Shown one piece after another: positions 27,197 to 35,674 of a DNA stretch of 64,000 bases. The DNA lies in assembly GCA_038147395.1 (NCBI GenBank), contig JAYQTM010000001.1, positions 186,001 to 250,000 of the forward strand. Direction: 5' to 3'. The position numbers and the translations under genes are program-made. Position 1 is the first letter of the stretch. Every line of letters begins with the position of its first letter. Source of the stretch: Eutrophovita brisbanensis. Its GTDB lineage: Bacteria; Pseudomonadota; Gammaproteobacteria; Burkholderiales; Eutrophovitaceae. Below the pieces are notes generated by a model. That model was not told the origin of the DNA. It searched no databases and saw only the letters and a program-made list of their open reading frames with translations.

Positions 27197-27883
27197 TCAC
27201 GGTTTTGAGAAGCGGTATCCAGTGCCTCTAACAGTCTGAATGTATGCGTCATGGCCGGATGCTTCGAGCGCTTGGCGGAGGCGACGAATGTGGACGTCGA
27301 CGGTTCGTTCCTCAACGAAAACATGATCCCCCCATACGTGGTCGAGTAATTGTGATCGAGTATGAACGCGTTCCGTGTGCGTCATAAAAAAGTGAAGCAG
27401 CTTGAATTCCGAGGGGCCCATTTGAATGGGTGTGTCGTTGACAGTGATTCGATGTGTCGCGGGGTCCAATCGTAGACCATTGGTTTCGACAATATCTTCT
27501 GTGAGTTGGGGTGCTCGTCGACGGAGTACAGCCTTGATGCGGGCAACGAGCTCTTTGGGTGAGAATGGTTTGGTAACGTAGTCATCAGCGCCGGTCTCGA
27601 GTCCCATTAATTTGTCGGCTTCCTCAGATTTTGCGGTCAGCATGATGATCGGGATCGTTTTCGTGCGCTTATCCCCACGTAATTTCTTCACGAGTTCGAC
27701 TCCACTCGCCCCGGGCAGCATCCAGTCGATGAGCGCGAGATCAGGCATTGCTTGGTCGACGAGAGTGATCGCACGTTCAACGGATTCTGCGTGTACCGTT
27801 TGGTGACCGCTGCGGCGCAGTGTCAGAGTAATCAGTTCGGCAATTGCAGGTTCGTCTTCAACAATCAGGATGGTTCCGGCCAT
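27197..27883 (-). CDS. phoB: Phosphate regulon response regulator PhoB
   Basis: PhoB is the DNA-binding regulator of the phosphate starvation response. The 228-residue protein has an N-terminal receiver with acidic pair EDE, the phospho-acceptor Asp in LALIDWMLPG, Thr in IIMLTAKSEE and Lys in DDYVTKPFSPKELVAR, then an OmpR-type winged helix ending TVDVHIRRLRQALE and TVRGTGYRF. These segments are PhoB-typical. A candidate Pho box lies upstream, consistent with autoregulation. Confidence 0.96.
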   Translation of the reverse strand: MAGTILIVEDEPAIAELITLTLRRSGHQTVHAESVERAITLVDQAMPDLALIDWMLPGASGVELVKKLRGDKRTKTIPIIMLTAKSEEADKLMGLETGADDYVTKPFSPKELVARIKAVLRRRAPQLTEDIVETNGLRLDPATHRITVNDTPIQMGPSEFKLLHFFMTHTERVHTRSQLLDHVWGDHVFVEERTVDVHIRRLRQALEASGHDAYIQTVRGTGYRFSKP

Positions 27884-27915
27884 TGTTTTCGTGTGTTTGG
27901 TTAAGACGTCGACAT

Positions 27916-27947
27916 ATTATGAATCTTTTATTTCAGAAAAATGACAA
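27916..27947 (-). promoter_or_regulatory. Candidate Pho box and -10 for phoB-phoR
   Basis: Read on the minus strand, TTGTCATTTTTCTGAAAT (27947 to 27930) resembles the 18-base Pho box of two CTGTCAT-like repeats with an A/T spacer; the first half-site matches at six of seven bases. CATAAT (27921-27916) lies 8 bases further on and fits a -10. No good -35 is present, as expected for a PhoB-activated promoter. The site lies about 30 bases before the phoB ATG. Confidence 0.42.
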
Positions 27948-27950
27948 AAC

Positions 27951-27979
27951 TTGGTGCCGGTTACAATGGTCTACTTAAT
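27951..27979 (+). promoter_or_regulatory. Possible promoter for the DUF971-ubi genes
   Basis: TTGGTG (27951-27956) and CTTAAT (27974-27979) are separated by 17 bases and would start transcription about 22 bases before the DUF971 gene. Both hexamers are only partial matches to consensus. The site lies back to back with the phoB Pho box. Confidence 0.25.
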
Positions 27980-28008
27980 ATTTACGCTACCCTCTTAGGC
28001 ATTTAGTT

Positions 28009-28362
28009 ATGGATCCCATGATTCCTGAGGAAATTGTTCATCACCAAAAAAGTAAGACGTTAGAGTTGTCTTTTCCAGGTGGTGAGCGGTTTAACCTCTC
28101 TTGCGAGTATCTTCGAGTTTTCTCTCCTTCAGCCGAGGTGCGCGGTCACGGGCCGGGCCAAGAAGTGCTTCAAACTGGGAAAAAAGACGTCAACATCACG
28201 GAAATCGAACCGGTTGGGCATTACGCCTTAAAATTACGGTTCTCCGACGGTCACGACACGGGTATTTACTCTTGGGAATACCTTGTGTCCCTCGGGCGAG
28301 AGTTCGATAAGAATTGGGAAGACTATTTAGGGCGTCTGAATAAGGCCGGTGCGAGCCGCTAA
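28009..28362 (+). CDS. DUF971-domain protein (GBBH-like N-terminal domain)
   Basis: A 117-residue protein consisting of one DUF971 / gamma-butyrobetaine-hydroxylase N-terminal-like domain: KSKTLELSFPGGERFNLSCEYLRVFSPSAEV near residues 13-45, then ITEIEPVGHYALKLRFSDGHDTGIYSWEYL. The function is not known; related domains occur in Fe-S and oxygenase proteins. In many gammaproteobacteria this gene lies between hslU and ubiE; here hslVU is absent from the upstream side but the ubiE link is kept. An internal ATG at 28018 is an alternative start. Confidence 0.82.
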   Translation: MDPMIPEEIVHHQKSKTLELSFPGGERFNLSCEYLRVFSPSAEVRGHGPGQEVLQTGKKDVNITEIEPVGHYALKLRFSDGHDTGIYSWEYLVSLGREFDKNWEDYLGRLNKAGASR

Positions 28363-28379
28363 CGACGCCACGACGAGCT

Positions 28380-29135
28380 ATGGATTCAATGGAAGATCAG
28401 CAATCACAAAAGACACACTTCGGGTTTGAAGAAGTTAACGAATCGGACAAAAACCGTCGCGTGAAGGATGTCTTTAGTTCGGTAGCCAGTCAGTACGACA
28501 TCATGAATGATTTGATGTCCGGGGGATTACATCGGGTATGGAAGCATATTGCGGTGACGTTATCAGGCGTGCGAGAAGGGTCAAGAGTCCTCGATATTGC
28601 TGGAGGGACTGGTGACCTGTCGAAGCGATACCTAAAAAAAATCGGTGAGAGGGGCGAGCTGTGGCTAACAGACATTAATGGAGAGATGTTAACGGTCGGT
28701 CGTGATCGTTTGATAGACGACGGTTTCATGCCTCCGTTGTGCCAGTGTGATGCAGAGAGCTTGCCTTACCCAGATAACTACTTCGACTGTGTCACGGTGG
28801 CGTTTGGCTTAAGGAACATGACGCACAAGGACAAGGCGCTTGAAGAGATGCATCGCGTGTTAAAGCGGGGAGGAAGATTGATCGTGCTGGAATTCTCGAA
28901 GGTCTGGAAACCACTCGAAAAATTGTATGACTTATATTCATTCAAACTGCTCCCCCTAATGGGGCGCCTCGTTGCAAAAGATGAAGCGAGTTACCGCTAT
29001 CTGGCTGAGTCAATTCGCATGCACCCTGCTCAAGAGGAGCTCGCGCAGATGATGAGAGCTGCGGGTTTTGAGAGAGCTGAGTTTTTTAATCTCACAGCAG
29101 GTGTGGTCGCCATTCATCGGGGCACGAAAGACTAA
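28380..29135 (+). CDS. ubiE: Ubiquinone/menaquinone methyltransferase UbiE
   Basis: UbiE performs the C-methylation step of ubiquinone synthesis with SAM. The 251-residue protein has the family segment VFSSVASQYDIMNDLMSGGLHRVWK, SAM motif I VLDIAGGTGDLSKRY, CDAESLPYPDNYFDCVTVAFGLRN and MHRVLKRGGRLIVLEFS, ending with the UbiE-typical FNLTAGVVAIHRG. It lies 17 bases after the DUF971 gene and 2 bases before ubiJ. Confidence 0.96.
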   Translation: MDSMEDQQSQKTHFGFEEVNESDKNRRVKDVFSSVASQYDIMNDLMSGGLHRVWKHIAVTLSGVREGSRVLDIAGGTGDLSKRYLKKIGERGELWLTDINGEMLTVGRDRLIDDGFMPPLCQCDAESLPYPDNYFDCVTVAFGLRNMTHKDKALEEMHRVLKRGGRLIVLEFSKVWKPLEKLYDLYSFKLLPLMGRLVAKDEASYRYLAESIRMHPAQEELAQMMRAAGFERAEFFNLTAGVVAIHRGTKD

Positions 29136-29137
29136 AG

Positions 29138-29743
29138 ATGCTGCCGCTTGTGGTTATTCTTCGGTTTTTAAAACACGTGCTGAACGGTTCACACGCCGCC
29201 AAGGATCAGTTAGCTGCACACTCCGGCAAGGTGATCTGTGTGCATGCGCCGCTAGGGCCTATATTGGTTGAGGTCACCCCGAGCGGATTGTTGGAACTTT
29301 ATTCTGGTGATTCAAAACCTAGTTTATCGATTCACTTCAGTCCTGATGTGGTTCTTAACTGGATCAAAGACAATGAAGTCGGATGGAAGGGTGTGAAGAT
29401 TGAGGGCGATGCGCACTTTGCTTCCGATTTATCGAAAATCGTGAATGCGGTTGACTGGGATTACGAAGAAGACCTTTCTCGTATCTTTGGTGATGTGATT
29501 GCACATCGACTGGGTAAATTATTTCGTTCGTTCAAGGATTGGTTGCGTCACGCACACCAGTCGATGAAATCATCCGTGGGAGATTATTTGACAGAGGAAT
29601 CTGAGCTCCTCGCGACTCAGGATTTGGTCGGAGAATTCAATTCGGATGTGGATCATCTGAACGATGCCGTTGAGCGGCTTGAAGCCCGTATTCGCGCACT
29701 TCGACAAGAACTGAAGAGTAACCCCGATCGGTCGGCTGAATGA
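29138..29743 (+). CDS. ubiJ: Ubiquinone biosynthesis accessory factor UbiJ
   Basis: UbiJ is an SCP2-domain lipid-binding protein that, with UbiK, organises the soluble Ubi complex. The 201-residue protein has an SCP2-like N-terminal part (LVEVTPSGLLELYSGDSKPSLSIHFSPDVVLNWI) and a C-terminal predicted coiled coil (VDHLNDAVERLEARIRALRQ). Primary sequence conservation in this family is low, so the location between ubiE and ubiB is important support. Its stop overlaps the ubiB start (ATGA, 29740-29743). Confidence 0.88.
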   Translation: MLPLVVILRFLKHVLNGSHAAKDQLAAHSGKVICVHAPLGPILVEVTPSGLLELYSGDSKPSLSIHFSPDVVLNWIKDNEVGWKGVKIEGDAHFASDLSKIVNAVDWDYEEDLSRIFGDVIAHRLGKLFRSFKDWLRHAHQSMKSSVGDYLTEESELLATQDLVGEFNSDVDHLNDAVERLEARIRALRQELKSNPDRSAE

Positions 29744-31263
29744 GATTCGCACGAGCGTTTTTTATTTTATGGGTCGCGATCCGATTCGGGTTAGACGAAT
29801 TCGCTTCGTCTAACGCATTCCTGCGCGCGATACGCGCGATCATTCGGGCGGTTTTTTTCTCAAGAAGGTTGGATCAACCAAGGGGGGAGCGACTGCGACT
29901 TGCACTCCAAACACTTGGGCCAATTTTTGTGAAATTTGGACAAGTGTTATCGACTCGGCGAGATTTAATTCCGCTCGACATCGCAGATGAGTTAGCTTAC
30001 TTGCAAGACCGTGTTGAGCCGTTTGATTCGATCCTTGTGAAGGAAATACTGAATCAAGAGTTCGATGAAAACGTCGATCAGGTCTTTCGGGAAATTGATT
30101 TAACACCAGTGGCCAGTGCCTCGGTCGCTCAGGTCCATTTTGGTGAACTCACAGACGGTCGAGAAGTTGCCATAAAAATTCTTCGCCCGAATATACGAAA
30201 CACCATCAAGCGAGATTTAGCGTTGCTTGATTTAGTGGCTTTTTTCTTACAGCGACTCCTGCCTGATGGTCGACGACTGAAACCTCGAGAGGTCGTTGGC
30301 GAGTTTCGGCGTCATTTGGAGGACGAGCTTGATTTGATGCGAGAGGCAGCTAACGCGAGCCAGCTTCGCCGTAACTTCGAGGATTCACCACTGCTCGTTG
30401 TTCCTGAGGTGTATTGGGACTTTTGTCGCACCAATGTGATGGTCATGGAGCGCATGTCTGGGATTCCAGTCAGCAAGTTGGATGAACTTAAAGCCAACAA
30501 TATTGACCTTGAACAACTCGCTGCCTCTGGGGTGGAGATATTTTTTACTCAGGTTTTTCGGGATGGATTTTTTCATGCGGACATGCATCCAGGGAATATC
30601 TTGGTTCAAACCGATGGGCGGTATGTTGCGCTAGATTTTGGGATCGTTGGTGCTCTCAATGAAGTTGATAAAAATTATTTAGCTCAAAATTTTCTGGCGT
30701 TCTTTCGGCGCGATTATCGTGGTGTGGCGCAAGCGCACGTTGACGCTGGGTGGGTGCCTAAAGATACTCGCATTGACGATTTTGAGGCGACAATCCGATC
30801 AATCTGTGAGCCTATTTTTGATAAGCCGCTTAAAGAAATTTCATTTGGCCGGCTTTTACTCAATCTATTCCAAGCAGCGCGTCGGTTCAATGTCGAGATT
30901 CAGCCTCAGCTTGTGATGCTTCAAAAGACCTTACTCAATATCGAAGGTTTGGGGCGCGAGCTTGATCCGAACCTTGATCTTTGGAAAACGGCAAAACCGT
31001 ATCTAGAAAACTGGATGAGCGAGCAAATTGGTTTTAGTGGACTCGTTAAGAACATCAAAAAAGAAGCGCCATTATGGACGGCAATGCTGCCGCGCTTACC
31101 CCGATTAATCGACACCTTCTTGACGCAAAGTACTGTCGGTCAAGAGGATGAATTAAAAGCCGAAATCGATTTATTAAAACAAAGAGTCAGGTGGTTGACT
31201 CGTGGCCTCATCGCGCTAACCGTTACGGGCCTTTTATCGCTTCTCTTTATATTGCTGCATTAG
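29740..31263 (+). CDS. ubiB: Ubiquinone biosynthesis kinase-like protein UbiB
   Basis: UbiB is an atypical ADCK/ABC1-family ATPase needed for ubiquinone synthesis, bound to the inner membrane. The 507-residue protein has the KxGQ motif GPIFVKFGQVLSTRRDLIP near residue 70, the Ala-rich loop ASASVAQVHFG, the invariant Lys in VAIKILRP, FHADMHPGNILVQ, the DFG-type ALDFGIVG and a C-terminal membrane hairpin (GLIALTVTGLLSLLFILLH). It is somewhat shorter than the 546 residues of E. coli UbiB, mainly at the C-terminus. It is the last gene of DUF971-ubiE-ubiJ-ubiB. Confidence 0.95.
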   Translation: MRFARAFFILWVAIRFGLDEFASSNAFLRAIRAIIRAVFFSRRLDQPRGERLRLALQTLGPIFVKFGQVLSTRRDLIPLDIADELAYLQDRVEPFDSILVKEILNQEFDENVDQVFREIDLTPVASASVAQVHFGELTDGREVAIKILRPNIRNTIKRDLALLDLVAFFLQRLLPDGRRLKPREVVGEFRRHLEDELDLMREAANASQLRRNFEDSPLLVVPEVYWDFCRTNVMVMERMSGIPVSKLDELKANNIDLEQLAASGVEIFFTQVFRDGFFHADMHPGNILVQTDGRYVALDFGIVGALNEVDKNYLAQNFLAFFRRDYRGVAQAHVDAGWVPKDTRIDDFEATIRSICEPIFDKPLKEISFGRLLLNLFQAARRFNVEIQPQLVMLQKTLLNIEGLGRELDPNLDLWKTAKPYLENWMSEQIGFSGLVKNIKKEAPLWTAMLPRLPRLIDTFLTQSTVGQEDELKAEIDLLKQRVRWLTRGLIALTVTGLLSLLFILLH

Positions 31264-31294
31264 TCGTTGTTGCGTATTCGCAACGGCATACTTT

Positions 31295-31328
31295 GTGTCA
31301 TCAAATCGTAATATTCCTCTCCTAAGAT
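31295..31328 (+). promoter_or_regulatory. Candidate Pho box and -10 upstream of the porin gene
   Basis: GTGTCATCAAATCGTAAT (31295-31312) has one near-perfect CTGTCAT half-site, a four-base A-rich spacer and a degenerate second half-site. TAAGAT (31323-31328) follows after 10 bases, the spacing seen in PhoB-activated promoters. The mRNA leader would be about 75 bases. A PhoB-controlled phosphate porin makes biological sense. Confidence 0.42.
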
Positions 31329-31408
31329 GCAACGCATCACATCTGGCATGCGTGTACGTAGCCGATGTTTTCAATAGAAAGATGTTTTATATATTTCAGG
31401 AGAACGTG

Positions 31409-32749
31409 ATGGCTAAATTTAATAAGTCACTTGTCGCCAGTGCAGTTGCAGTGGCGTTCGGCGTGTCGGTTGGTCTCGCTCAGGCAGGGACTAAAGAGCT
31501 TGTCGAGAAAATGTACGAGCTTGGTAAGATTAACGACGCAGAATACAAAGAGCTCAGCGAAGCTGCAAAGCCAGCTGACAATGAGTTGATTGGTAAGTAC
31601 AAGGGTGGTTTTAAGTGGGCAACCGCTGATGGCTCTAGCAAATTTCAAATTGCTGGTCGTATCCAAGCTGACTACTACGACTACAATCACGACCTCGAGG
31701 AAGATACATTCGGCATGCGTCGTGTGTATTTTGGAGTCAAGGGCCAAATTGATAACATTTGGAAGTTTGAAGCGACAACAAACTTGGATTCCAATGAACT
31801 CGAGTATGGTTTCGTTAACTACAGCACGACGAAAGCAGCCAACGTTCGTCTTGGAGCGCAGAAGTTTTATGCTGGTTTCGAAGAGGGCACGAGCTCACGC
31901 TACACCGATTTCTTAGAGCGCTCTGTTGCAGATGGCCTTCAGCCAGGAAAGCAAATCGGTATCCAGATTTTTGGTGAGCCAGTTAAGAAAACTTTCTTTT
32001 ATGCCCTTGGTTACTACAACGGCGAAGGAAAAAATGCGGATGAGAGCGGCAATACAGCTGATGGAAAAGATCAGATGTTCGCGGTCGCTTATAACGCTGC
32101 AGGTGTCTTGGGTGGACAGAAAGATCTAGTTGCTCACGTCGGCTACGCGACATCAAGCGGATCACGAGCAACACCCGGTGGCACTCGTGAAGTGTTCAGC
32201 ATCGACGGTGAGGCTCGTGGAGACACATTTGGCTCGGTTAGAATCATCGCTGGCGCGAACGAGTTCACACAGGATCACAATAACGTAAGCCTTGTATTGG
32301 CGAAGGGCCCATATAAGTTACAAAGCGAGCGGACTACTGTGTCGTTTGATGCGGTGAGCGGCGCTGGCGTAGCTCAGAACGATAGTGTTAAGGCAACCTA
32401 CACTTCAATCACGTGGATGATCACTGGGGAGGACTACGCTTCTGCTTACAAGATGACGGGCATGGGCGGCATTAAGCCTAAGAACCCAGTGACTAAATCT
32501 GGTGGCATGGGTGCGTGGGAAATTGGTTACCGTAACTCCAAGTGGGATGCACAGGACGTGGCGGGAGCCGGTGCGTACGTCGGTGCAACTCGTGTTACTT
32601 CAGACACGATCGGACTCAAGTGGATTCCTAACGAGAAAGTTCGATTCATGTTGAACCAAGTCACCACCAAGTACAACGATTTCACACAGGTCGCTGGTGC
32701 ACAGGGCAGCGAGAAGGCGATTATCCTTCGCTCACAGCTCGACTTTTAA
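31409..32749 (+). CDS. Phosphate-selective porin O/P family outer membrane porin
   Basis: A 446-residue outer membrane beta-barrel of the OprO/OprP family, taking up phosphate or related anions. It has a cleavable signal peptide (KFNKSLVASAVAVAFGVSVGLAQA), a short helical segment (TKELVEKMYELGKINDAEYKEL), then the family start FKWATADGSSKFQIAGRIQAD, RRVYFGVKGQIDNIWKFEAT and LRLGAQK-like strand repeats, ending in the terminal aromatic residue (LRSQLDF) typical of barrels. ATG 31409 is preceded by AGGAGA at 31398-31403. Substrate is inferred from family and a candidate Pho box. Confidence 0.87.
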   Translation: MAKFNKSLVASAVAVAFGVSVGLAQAGTKELVEKMYELGKINDAEYKELSEAAKPADNELIGKYKGGFKWATADGSSKFQIAGRIQADYYDYNHDLEEDTFGMRRVYFGVKGQIDNIWKFEATTNLDSNELEYGFVNYSTTKAANVRLGAQKFYAGFEEGTSSRYTDFLERSVADGLQPGKQIGIQIFGEPVKKTFFYALGYYNGEGKNADESGNTADGKDQMFAVAYNAAGVLGGQKDLVAHVGYATSSGSRATPGGTREVFSIDGEARGDTFGSVRIIAGANEFTQDHNNVSLVLAKGPYKLQSERTTVSFDAVSGAGVAQNDSVKATYTSITWMITGEDYASAYKMTGMGGIKPKNPVTKSGGMGAWEIGYRNSKWDAQDVAGAGAYVGATRVTSDTIGLKWIPNEKVRFMLNQVTTKYNDFTQVAGAQGSEKAIILRSQLDF

Positions 32750-32784
32750 AAATCGTTACACCTAGTTTTTCAAGTTATCTTCTC

Positions 32785-32814
32785 AACGCCAGCCTCACGG
32801 CTGGCGTTTTTTTT
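32785..32814 (+). terminator. Rho-independent terminator after the porin gene
   Basis: A perfect 10-base stem (AACGCCAGCC / GGCTGGCGTT) with a TCAC loop is followed by a run of T residues to 32814. It lies 35 bases past the porin stop and isolates the porin transcript from the ars genes. Confidence 0.92.
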
Positions 32815-32868
32815 AAAATGACACATAATCGTTTTGCCAAGCTGCTTTTACGCTCAACTGACGTGTGA

Positions 32869-33186
32869 GGTTACATTGATAGCAATCTATATTCGAAATC
32901 TTGGGACGAGTTCTTAAAACCCAATGCGCCGAAAATGGATGTGGTGATTACCGTGTGCGATGCGGCTGCAAATGAGGTGTGCCCGATTTGGCCTGGATCT
33001 CCAGTAACCGCGCATTGGGGTTTTGCTGATCCATCTAATTTGGAAGGGGATGAACAAAAACGAGATGGATTTAAAGCTGTCTCGCTCGAAATTGAGCGTC
33101 GAATCATGGCGGTTTTGACTGAAATGACGATGGATTCAAGCCGAGAGCAATTAAGATATTTGTTCAAAAAGGTAGCCGATACATGA
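32869..33186 (+). pseudogene. arsC: N-terminally truncated arsenate reductase (LMW-phosphatase type) remnant
   Basis: The frame encodes only the C-terminal half of a thioredoxin-type arsenate reductase/LMW protein tyrosine phosphatase: LYSKSWDEFLKPNAPKMDVV, then ITVCDAAANEVCPIWPG and TAHWGFADPS. The two cysteines correspond to the redox-relay pair. The N-terminal CxxxxxR phosphate loop with the nucleophilic Cys is missing: upstream comes an in-frame TGA (32866-32868) and then the porin terminator. An ATG at 32818 opens the same frame before that TGA and may be further remnant. The first internal ATG is 32935 (84 residues). The end overlaps the acr3 start (ATGA), so the original arsC-acr3 coupling persists. 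Confidence 0.72.
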
Positions 33187-34229
33187 GTGACATAACGAAA
33201 CAACTTGGATTCCTTGATCGTTATTTAACGCTATGGATTTTCATTGCGATTGTATTCGGTATTTTGTTGGGTTATGGCTTCCCAGAAGTTGAATCAAAGA
33301 TAAATGCCTTACAAATTGGTACCACGAATATACCCATCGCTATTGGATTGATCTTAATGATGTACCCACCCTTTGCGAAGGTGCGTTTTGAAGAGTTGCC
33401 GAAGGTGTTTTCAGATAAGAAAGTATTTGGTACCGCCATGCTTCTTAACTGGGTCATTGCTCCTTCGCTGATGTTTTTACTTGCTGTGGCTTTCGTTCCG
33501 GATCAACAAGAATATTTCGTCGGTCTCATTTTGATTGGAATCGCACCTTGTATCGCGATGGTGATTGTATGGAATGATCTTGCGAAGGGAGCTTCAGAGT
33601 ACGCTGCGGGTCTTGTTGCGTTTAATGCGATTTTTCAGGTGCTGTTTTTCAGCGCGTACGCTTATTTCTTTTTGACCGTGCTGCCACCTTTGTTCGGCTT
33701 AGAGAGTTCGTCAGTTAATGTATCAATGCTCGAAATATCGAAGACGGTATTCCTTTACTTGGGCGTGCCGTTTATTCTCGGTGCGGGTACTCGTTACGGC
33801 ATGTTACGTGTTGTTGGCCTCGAATGGTACGAGTCGGTTTTTCTACCTCGTATCAGCAAGCTCACGTTAATCGCACTGCTCTTTACTATCGTGGTGATGT
33901 TTAGCCTAAAGGGAAATACAATCTTATCGATACCTGGAGATGTCATCACGATTGCCCTTCCCCTGACGGTCTACTTTGTCGTCATGTTCCTTCTAACGTT
34001 TGCCATCACTGGAAAATTTTCGTTTGGATACCGTCGTTGTTGTACGTTATCGTTTACTGCGGCGAGTAACAATTTCGAACTTGCGATTGCTGTGGCGATT
34101 GGGGTGTTTGGGGTCCAGTCTGGCGCTGCCTTTGCTGCGGTAATCGGCCCTCTTGTCGAGGTTCCTATTATGATTGCACTGGTATCGCTCGCGCTAAAGT
34201 TTAAGCAGAAATACTTCGGGAACATTTAG
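33183..34229 (+). CDS. acr3: Arsenite efflux permease Acr3
   Basis: Acr3 exports arsenite from the cell through the inner membrane. The 348-residue protein has ten predicted membrane segments, starting FLDRYLTLWIFIAIVFGILLG, with the Acr3-typical GLILMMYPPFAKVRFEELP, the conserved Cys in LIGIAPCIAMVIVWNDLAKG and the AASNNFELAIAVAIGVFG signature. It starts within the arsC remnant. It converges on the DHH gene across 102 bases in which I see no hairpin. Confidence 0.95.
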   Translation: MSDITKQLGFLDRYLTLWIFIAIVFGILLGYGFPEVESKINALQIGTTNIPIAIGLILMMYPPFAKVRFEELPKVFSDKKVFGTAMLLNWVIAPSLMFLLAVAFVPDQQEYFVGLILIGIAPCIAMVIVWNDLAKGASEYAAGLVAFNAIFQVLFFSAYAYFFLTVLPPLFGLESSSVNVSMLEISKTVFLYLGVPFILGAGTRYGMLRVVGLEWYESVFLPRISKLTLIALLFTIVVMFSLKGNTILSIPGDVITIALPLTVYFVVMFLLTFAITGKFSFGYRRCCTLSFTAASNNFELAIAVAIGVFGVQSGAAFAAVIGPLVEVPIMIALVSLALKFKQKYFGNI

Positions 34230-34331
34230 AGACTATCGGTAGACGTGCCGACTACAGAGATGTAGAACGGTAATCTTGCAAGTCAACATTTTGTGCGGCA
34301 ACAAGCCGATGATTCGTTGCGTGGTGTCTCC

Positions 34332-35285
34332 TCAACCGAAGTGGCGCCTCATACTTTCAATTAGTCTGGGGACAGATTCGCTTGGTAGTGATTGGATTCC
34401 AGCTGCACTCTCGCGCCCTCCTCCTGTGTCAAACTCTAGTGCTACCCGATGGGCGTTTAGCGGGTTATCCCGTGGCGCACGAATACTCACTACATATCCA
34501 GTTGGTTGTTCTACGAGAATCGCGTGTGCGCGTTCTGGAGATCGAGTTGCAAGCTCGTTGGCGTACGCTCCTACGATTCGACGAGCCCATTTTTTATCGG
34601 GCAACACACATAATGTGACAAGATTGTCGGAGCTATCCAAGCGGACGTCACGCGCATACTTCAAGTCCTCGTTGTAACCATTACGCAATTGCGACAGAAG
34701 GTTCGTTTCGGCGATCAGATTGATTGGGTCATCGAATGATAGAAGCATCTCGAAAAGCGTTGATGGCTTGATCCACAGATCATCGACAGTTTCACCGTAG
34801 CCGTTGTAATTGATATACACACCAAGTTCGCGCAGCTCGTCCATTTGTTGTGCGGACAGTTTTTTCTCTTTGGCGAGTTCTGTTGCGGTCTCGGTTAAGT
34901 TATCGCCAAACGCTGCCGTGATTGCCCAGTTTCTGTACCGTCCGCGTAAGTACTGATCAATGACGAGACTGCTGCACATATTCGGATCTGTATCAATATG
35001 TGCGGCAAGTTTAGGGTGTCGAGGAATATCCCCAGGATAGTGGTGATCGAACCACTCAACAGTAGCGCCTTTCGATAGAGCGCCTTCTAGTTCGGTCCGA
35101 TTCGCATGCATTGAAATATCGACGACGGTAATGTCACTCTCAGGAGCTACAGTAACGTTTTTTAGTAATCGAATGTCTCGTTTGACACCAGTGATCACCC
35201 TGGTTTTCTTAGGCGCTGCAAGCCGCAGCTGTACCATGCCGCACAGACCGTCCGCATCTCCGTTAAACACATCAAATGACGCCAT
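34332..35285 (-). CDS. DHH-family phosphoesterase
   Basis: A 317-residue DHH-superfamily protein. Visible are the N-terminal metal motif FNGDADGLCG, the Asp of TVVDISMH, the name-giving WFDHHYPGD and a C-terminal DHHA1-like GGGRESAAGI. Members hydrolyse nanoRNA, cyclic dinucleotides or pyrophosphate. The usual His of the GGGH motif is Arg here, and the first motif lacks the common preceding His, so the substrate may differ from NrnA/RecJ relatives. It is divergent from the ferredoxin gene (80 bases). Confidence 0.75.
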   Translation of the reverse strand: MASFDVFNGDADGLCGMVQLRLAAPKKTRVITGVKRDIRLLKNVTVAPESDITVVDISMHANRTELEGALSKGATVEWFDHHYPGDIPRHPKLAAHIDTDPNMCSSLVIDQYLRGRYRNWAITAAFGDNLTETATELAKEKKLSAQQMDELRELGVYINYNGYGETVDDLWIKPSTLFEMLLSFDDPINLIAETNLLSQLRNGYNEDLKYARDVRLDSSDNLVTLCVLPDKKWARRIVGAYANELATRSPERAHAILVEQPTGYVVSIRAPRDNPLNAHRVALEFDTGGGRESAAGIQSLPSESVPRLIESMRRHFG

Positions 35286-35365
35286 AACTACCTTTTTAAC
35301 AACAACTCTTTTTAGGGAGCTCTTCGATATAATTTACGCTTAGCTCGCAAGTTATAGTACGGATT

Positions 35366-35674
35366 ATGAGTTTTTACAAACATCACGTATTTTTTTGTTG
35401 TAATCAACGAACAGACGGACGTGGTTCGTGTAACGACCATGGGGCCCAAGGTGTTCGTGACTACGCTAAAGCGCAGGTGAAGAAATTAGGGCTCTCTGGC
35501 CACGGACGCGTTCGTATCAATCAGGCTGGATGTCTTGATCGATGTGAACAGGGTCCCGTCATGGTGATTTATCCCGAGGAAACCTGGTACACCTTTATCG
35601 ATGAGCAGGATGTTGATGAAATCATTCAAGAGCATTTAGTCGAGGGACGCGTGGTTGAGCGCCTTAAGTTGTGA
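35366..35674 (+). CDS. Thioredoxin-like [2Fe-2S] ferredoxin
   Basis: A 102-residue protein of the (2Fe-2S) thioredoxin-fold ferredoxin family. Cysteines are placed in HHVFFCCNQR, GRGSCND and INQAGCLDRCEQGPVMVIYP, the usual pattern of this family. An electron transfer or scaffold role is likely; partners are unknown. Its TGA overlaps the GTG start of the next gene, and the pairing of this ferredoxin with a small alpha/beta hydrolase and HemJ suggests one operon. Confidence 0.85.
   Translation: MSFYKHHVFFCCNQRTDGRGSCNDHGAQGVRDYAKAQVKKLGLSGHGRVRINQAGCLDRCEQGPVMVIYPEETWYTFIDEQDVDEIIQEHLVEGRVVERLKL

Noticed and set aside
31266..31287. Hairpin GTTGCG-TATT-CGCAAC just after ubiB as a terminator
   Set aside because: The stem is only six base pairs and no T-run follows.
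32866..32868. TGA in the arsC remnant as a selenocysteine codon
   Set aside because: There is no SECIS-like hairpin, the TGA does not fall at a catalytic Cys position, and the protein's N-terminal half is missing anyway.
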